Shown: positions 4,632 to 7,246 of the stretch, piece after piece
Position numbering within the stretch: the first letter of the stretch is position 1
Layout: each line of letters begins with the position of its first letter
The notes under the pieces: generated by a model
The model's database searches: none
Told to the model about the DNA's origin: nothing
What the model saw: only the letters and a program-made list of their open reading frames with translations
Origin: an uncultured bacterium
GTDB lineage: Bacteria > Cyanobacteriota > Vampirovibrionia > Gastranaerophilales > Gastranaerophilaceae
Assembly (NCBI GenBank): GCA_948742005.1
Contig: CAPYQR010000047.1
Location: 2,810 to 10,055 of the forward strand
Direction of reading: 5' to 3'
Length of the DNA: 7,246 nt
Made by a program: the position numbers and the translations under genes

Positions 4632-7217
4632 TTGGCTCAAGCAAGCTTATTTGACGATGGGAAAGTAGTTCCTGTTAATATACGCGATGAAATGAAACGC
4701 TGTTATATAGATTATGCGATGAGTGTAATTGTCGGACGTGCACTGCCTGATGTGCGCGATGGTTTAAAACCGGTTCATAGAAGAATTTTATTTGCAATGA
4801 ATGAACTTGGGATGACACCTGATAAACCGTTCAAAAAATGCGCCCGTATTGTTGGTGAAGTTCTTGGTAAATACCACCCTCACGGTGACAGCTCCGTGTA
4901 TGAAGCTTTGGTTCGTATGGCACAGGATTTTTCAACCAGATATTTAACCGTAGACGGTCATGGAAATTTCGGTTCGGTCGATGGTGATGGCGCTGCTGCA
5001 ATGCGTTATACAGAAGCCCGCATGCACAAAATTACAACAGCAATGCTTGCTGATATTGATTGCGAAACAGTTAAATTTGTTCCGAATTTTGACGGTTCTT
5101 TAGAAGAGCCCTCAGTATTACCTACAAGACTTCCCATGCTTCTTTTAAACGGAACATCAGGAATTGCGGTCGGCATGGCAACAAATATTCCCCCGCATAA
5201 CCTTTGTGAAGTTGTTGACGGAATCATTGCTTTAATCGACAACCCTAACATTACCACAGAAGGATTAATGCACTACATTAAAGGTCCGGATTTTCCAACA
5301 GCCGCAACAATTGTCGGCACTTCAGAAATTAAAAAAGCCTATGAAACAGGCAGAGGCTCAATCAAAATGAAAGCCGTTTCAACAATTGAAGAACTTCAAG
5401 GAGGCGGCGGACGTCAGGGAAGAAGCGCAATTGTCGTGACGGAAATTCCTTATCAAGTCAATAAAGCAGAATTAATCAGAAAAATCGCCGAACTTGTTAA
5501 AGACGGTAAAATCCAAGGAATTTCAGACTTAAGAGATGAATCCGACAGAGATGGCATGAGAATCGTTATCGAATTAAAACGCGATGCAAAACCTGATGTT
5601 GTAAGAAATAATTTATACAAACAAACTGCTCTGTTTACAAGCTTTGGTTTCAACATGGTAGCCCTTGTCGGACAACAGCCAAGACTGTTAAATCTTTATG
5701 AAGTTTTATCAGAATTTGTTGAACACAGAGTTGATGTTATAACAAGAAGAACAATGTTTTTCTTGAAAAAAGCAAAAGCAAGAGCACATATTTTAGAAGG
5801 TTTGATGATTGCGCTTAATTCGCTTGATGAAGTAATTGAATTAATCAAAAAATCACCAAATACGGAAACTGCGCGCTCAGGCTTGATTAATCGTTTCGGG
5901 CTGGACACCGAACAGGCTAATGCTATTTTAGAAATGCAATTAAGACGCTTGACAGGTTTGGAACAAGATAAAATAAGAGCAGAACATGCTCAATTATTGG
6001 AAAAAATCGCAGAATACGAAGACCTTTTGTCTTCAAGAGATAAAATCCTTGCTTTAATCAAAGTAGAATTAAACGAAGACAAAGAAAAATACGGCGATGA
6101 AAGAAAGACTCAAATTGTTCCCGAAGAAGGCGAAGTAACTGTCGAAGATTTAACACCAAATACTCAAATGGCAGTATTCATAACGCGCCAGGGATATATT
6201 AAAAGAATTTCTCTTGATACTTTTGTTCGTCAAAATCGCGCAACAAGAGGCAAAGGAGGAATGAAAACAAAAGAAGACGATGATATAGCACATTTCTTTA
6301 CAGCAATGATGCATGATAAAGTCCTGTTTTTCTCCTCAAAAGGACTTGTTTATTCACTCTCCGTTTACGATTTTCCTGAAGGCTCACGCCAATCCAAGGG
6401 TCTGCCTATTATAAACATTCTGCCTTTAGAACAAGACGAACAAATAACGGCAATCGTCCCTGTTTCAGAATTTAAAAACGACATGAATTTAATAATGCTG
6501 ACCAAAAAAGGCTATATTAAACGAATTTCACTGGACAATTTTACATCAATTCGCAAAAACGGTCTTATTGCAATTGGTTTAGAAGAAAACGACACTTTAA
6601 ATTGGGTTAAACTTGCAAAAGGAAATGACGAAATAATAATCGGAACTTCTTGCGGGATGGCAATCCGCTTCCCGATTGAAGATTTAAGACCCTTAGGAAG
6701 AAGTGCACGCGGGGTTAATTCAATGAAACTTCGCACATCTGACGAAATAATCGGATGTGATGTTGTTCCCAGGGATTATGATGCAGATTTACTGGTAATC
6801 ACATCAGACGGCTTTGGTAAACGTTCTAAAATTTCGGAATTCAGAACTCAAAACAGAGGCGGCTTAGGGCTAATAGCTACTAAATTCAAATCAAGTTCAT
6901 CAAGGCTTGTTGACTTAAGTATAGTCAAAGAAACAGATGAAATTATGGTTGTAACTGCAAACGGCGTTGTTACAAGGGTAATTGCATCGGATATTTCACG
7001 CCAAGGACGTCCTGCAACAGGGGTCAAGGTTCAATCTCTTGACGGAAATGATTGTGTTGTTTCGGTCAATAAAATCGTCAGCACAGATGATGAACAAAAT
7101 AAGGAAGAACTGGTAAATGAAGCAAAAGCAGAAATAAATTCTGCGCAGGGGAATATTTTTGCTGCCGAAGCCAAATCCGAACCGGATTCAAACTTGCAAA
7201 ACAGTGAAGAAGAGTAA
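4632..7217 (+). CDS. gyrA: DNA gyrase subunit A (type IIA topoisomerase)
   Basis: GyrA with GyrB forms the A2B2 gyrase that introduces negative supercoils. The 861-residue length is typical. The start is TTG with a strong Shine-Dalgarno. The breakage-reunion domain shows [20 protein letters not shown] (28-47), the quinolone region [15 protein letters not shown] (82-96; S87 and E91 at the E. coli S83 and D87 positions, matching susceptible enzymes), and AAMRYTEAR with catalytic Y126. [10 protein letters not shown] and [15 protein letters not shown] belong to the tower; residues about 345-490 form the coiled coil ([23 protein letters not shown]). The C-terminal domain has six beta-pinwheel blades (about 510-810), with GYIKRISLD in blades 1 and 3. 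The GyrA box is atypical, [10 protein letters not shown] at 534-543 instead of QRRGGKG. A Glu-rich tail ends the protein. A ParC-like enzyme is the alternative; the six blades favour GyrA. Confidence 0.96.
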   Translation: MAQASLFDDGKVVPVNIRDEMKRCYIDYAMSVIVGRALPDVRDGLKPVHRRILFAMNELGMTPDKPFKKCARIVGEVLGKYHPHGDSSVYEALVRMAQDFSTRYLTVDGHGNFGSVDGDGAAAMRYTEARMHKITTAMLADIDCETVKFVPNFDGSLEEPSVLPTRLPMLLLNGTSGIAVGMATNIPPHNLCEVVDGIIALIDNPNITTEGLMHYIKGPDFPTAATIVGTSEIKKAYETGRGSIKMKAVSTIEELQGGGGRQGRSAIVVTEIPYQVNKAELIRKIAELVKDGKIQGISDLRDESDRDGMRIVIELKRDAKPDVVRNNLYKQTALFTSFGFNMVALVGQQPRLLNLYEVLSEFVEHRVDVITRRTMFFLKKAKARAHILEGLMIALNSLDEVIELIKKSPNTETARSGLINRFGLDTEQANAILEMQLRRLTGLEQDKIRAEHAQLLEKIAEYEDLLSSRDKILALIKVELNEDKEKYGDERKTQIVPEEGEVTVEDLTPNTQMAVFITRQGYIKRISLDTFVRQNRATRGKGGMKTKEDDDIAHFFTAMMHDKVLFFSSKGLVYSLSVYDFPEGSRQSKGLPIINILPLEQDEQITAIVPVSEFKNDMNLIMLTKKGYIKRISLDNFTSIRKNGLIAIGLEENDTLNWVKLAKGNDEIIIGTSCGMAIRFPIEDLRPLGRSARGVNSMKLRTSDEIIGCDVVPRDYDADLLVITSDGFGKRSKISEFRTQNRGGLGLIATKFKSSSSRLVDLSIVKETDEIMVVTANGVVTRVIASDISRQGRPATGVKVQSLDGNDCVVSVNKIVSTDDEQNKEELVNEAKAEINSAQGNIFAAEAKSEPDSNLQNSEEE

Positions 7218-7246
7218 CAAGAATCGCAAAATAATCGGCTGATAAA

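Noticed and set aside
7218..7246. Sequence after gyrA inspected for a terminator
   Set aside because: Only 29 bases are available and they form no stem followed by a T-tract; the terminator, if any, is outside the window.

Overview
The window is visibly AT-rich, with short, tightly packed genes. The most informative gene, a complete DNA gyrase A subunit at the right end, has a GyrA-box region reading RATRGKGG followed by MKTKEDD, and a slightly expanded glycine-rich loop before the [11 protein letters not shown] motif. I remember both as features of cyanobacterial-type GyrA. Together with the low GC, the fliW-csrA pair and an orphan protein with an N-terminal short-FxG-type motif, this suggests a non-photosynthetic cyanobacterial relative (Vampirovibrionia/Gastranaerophilales-like gut bacterium). 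This is an inference of moderate confidence; a low-GC Firmicute is the main alternative.

Layout. Positions 2020 to 1 (minus strand) hold a four-gene operon: an exported TPR-like/coiled-coil protein, fliW, csrA, and a cytosolic TPR-like protein that runs off the left edge. Its junctions are a 1-nt stop/start overlap (TAATG), a 1-nt gap and a 2-nt gap, so the genes are very probably cotranscribed and translationally coupled. Diverging from it at 2159 (plus) is a 71-residue Cro/C1-type regulator. Its promoter sits so close to the ATG that the mRNA should be leaderless, and a perfect 8-bp dyad surrounds its -10 box. A strong hairpin terminator (2391-2419) separates it from a convergent 247-residue orphan protein with a coiled coil and two hydrophobic segments (3187-2444, minus). 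Next comes a GT4-like glycosyltransferase (minus, ending at 3278), divergent from gyrA (4632-7217, plus, TTG start). The two share a 52-bp to 109-bp intergenic region whose centre is a palindromic ATTATATAAT that supplies a -10 box to both strands.

How the genes may work together. FliW and CsrA form a known partner switch in which FliW binds CsrA and relieves its repression of target mRNAs, classically flagellin. No flagellar gene is visible here; the pair is instead sandwiched between two TPR-type proteins, which raises the question of what it controls. The HTH protein may regulate itself and perhaps the divergent operon. The glycosyltransferase and gyrA look functionally unrelated but could be transcriptionally linked through the shared promoter.

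I see no tRNA, rRNA, CRISPR array, insertion sequence or phage gene. No stretch longer than about 140 bases lacks a gene. The most noteworthy points are the fliW-csrA operon context, the leaderless HTH gene with its dyad, the symmetric gyrA/glycosyltransferase promoter with the adjacent hairpin, and the non-canonical GyrA box.
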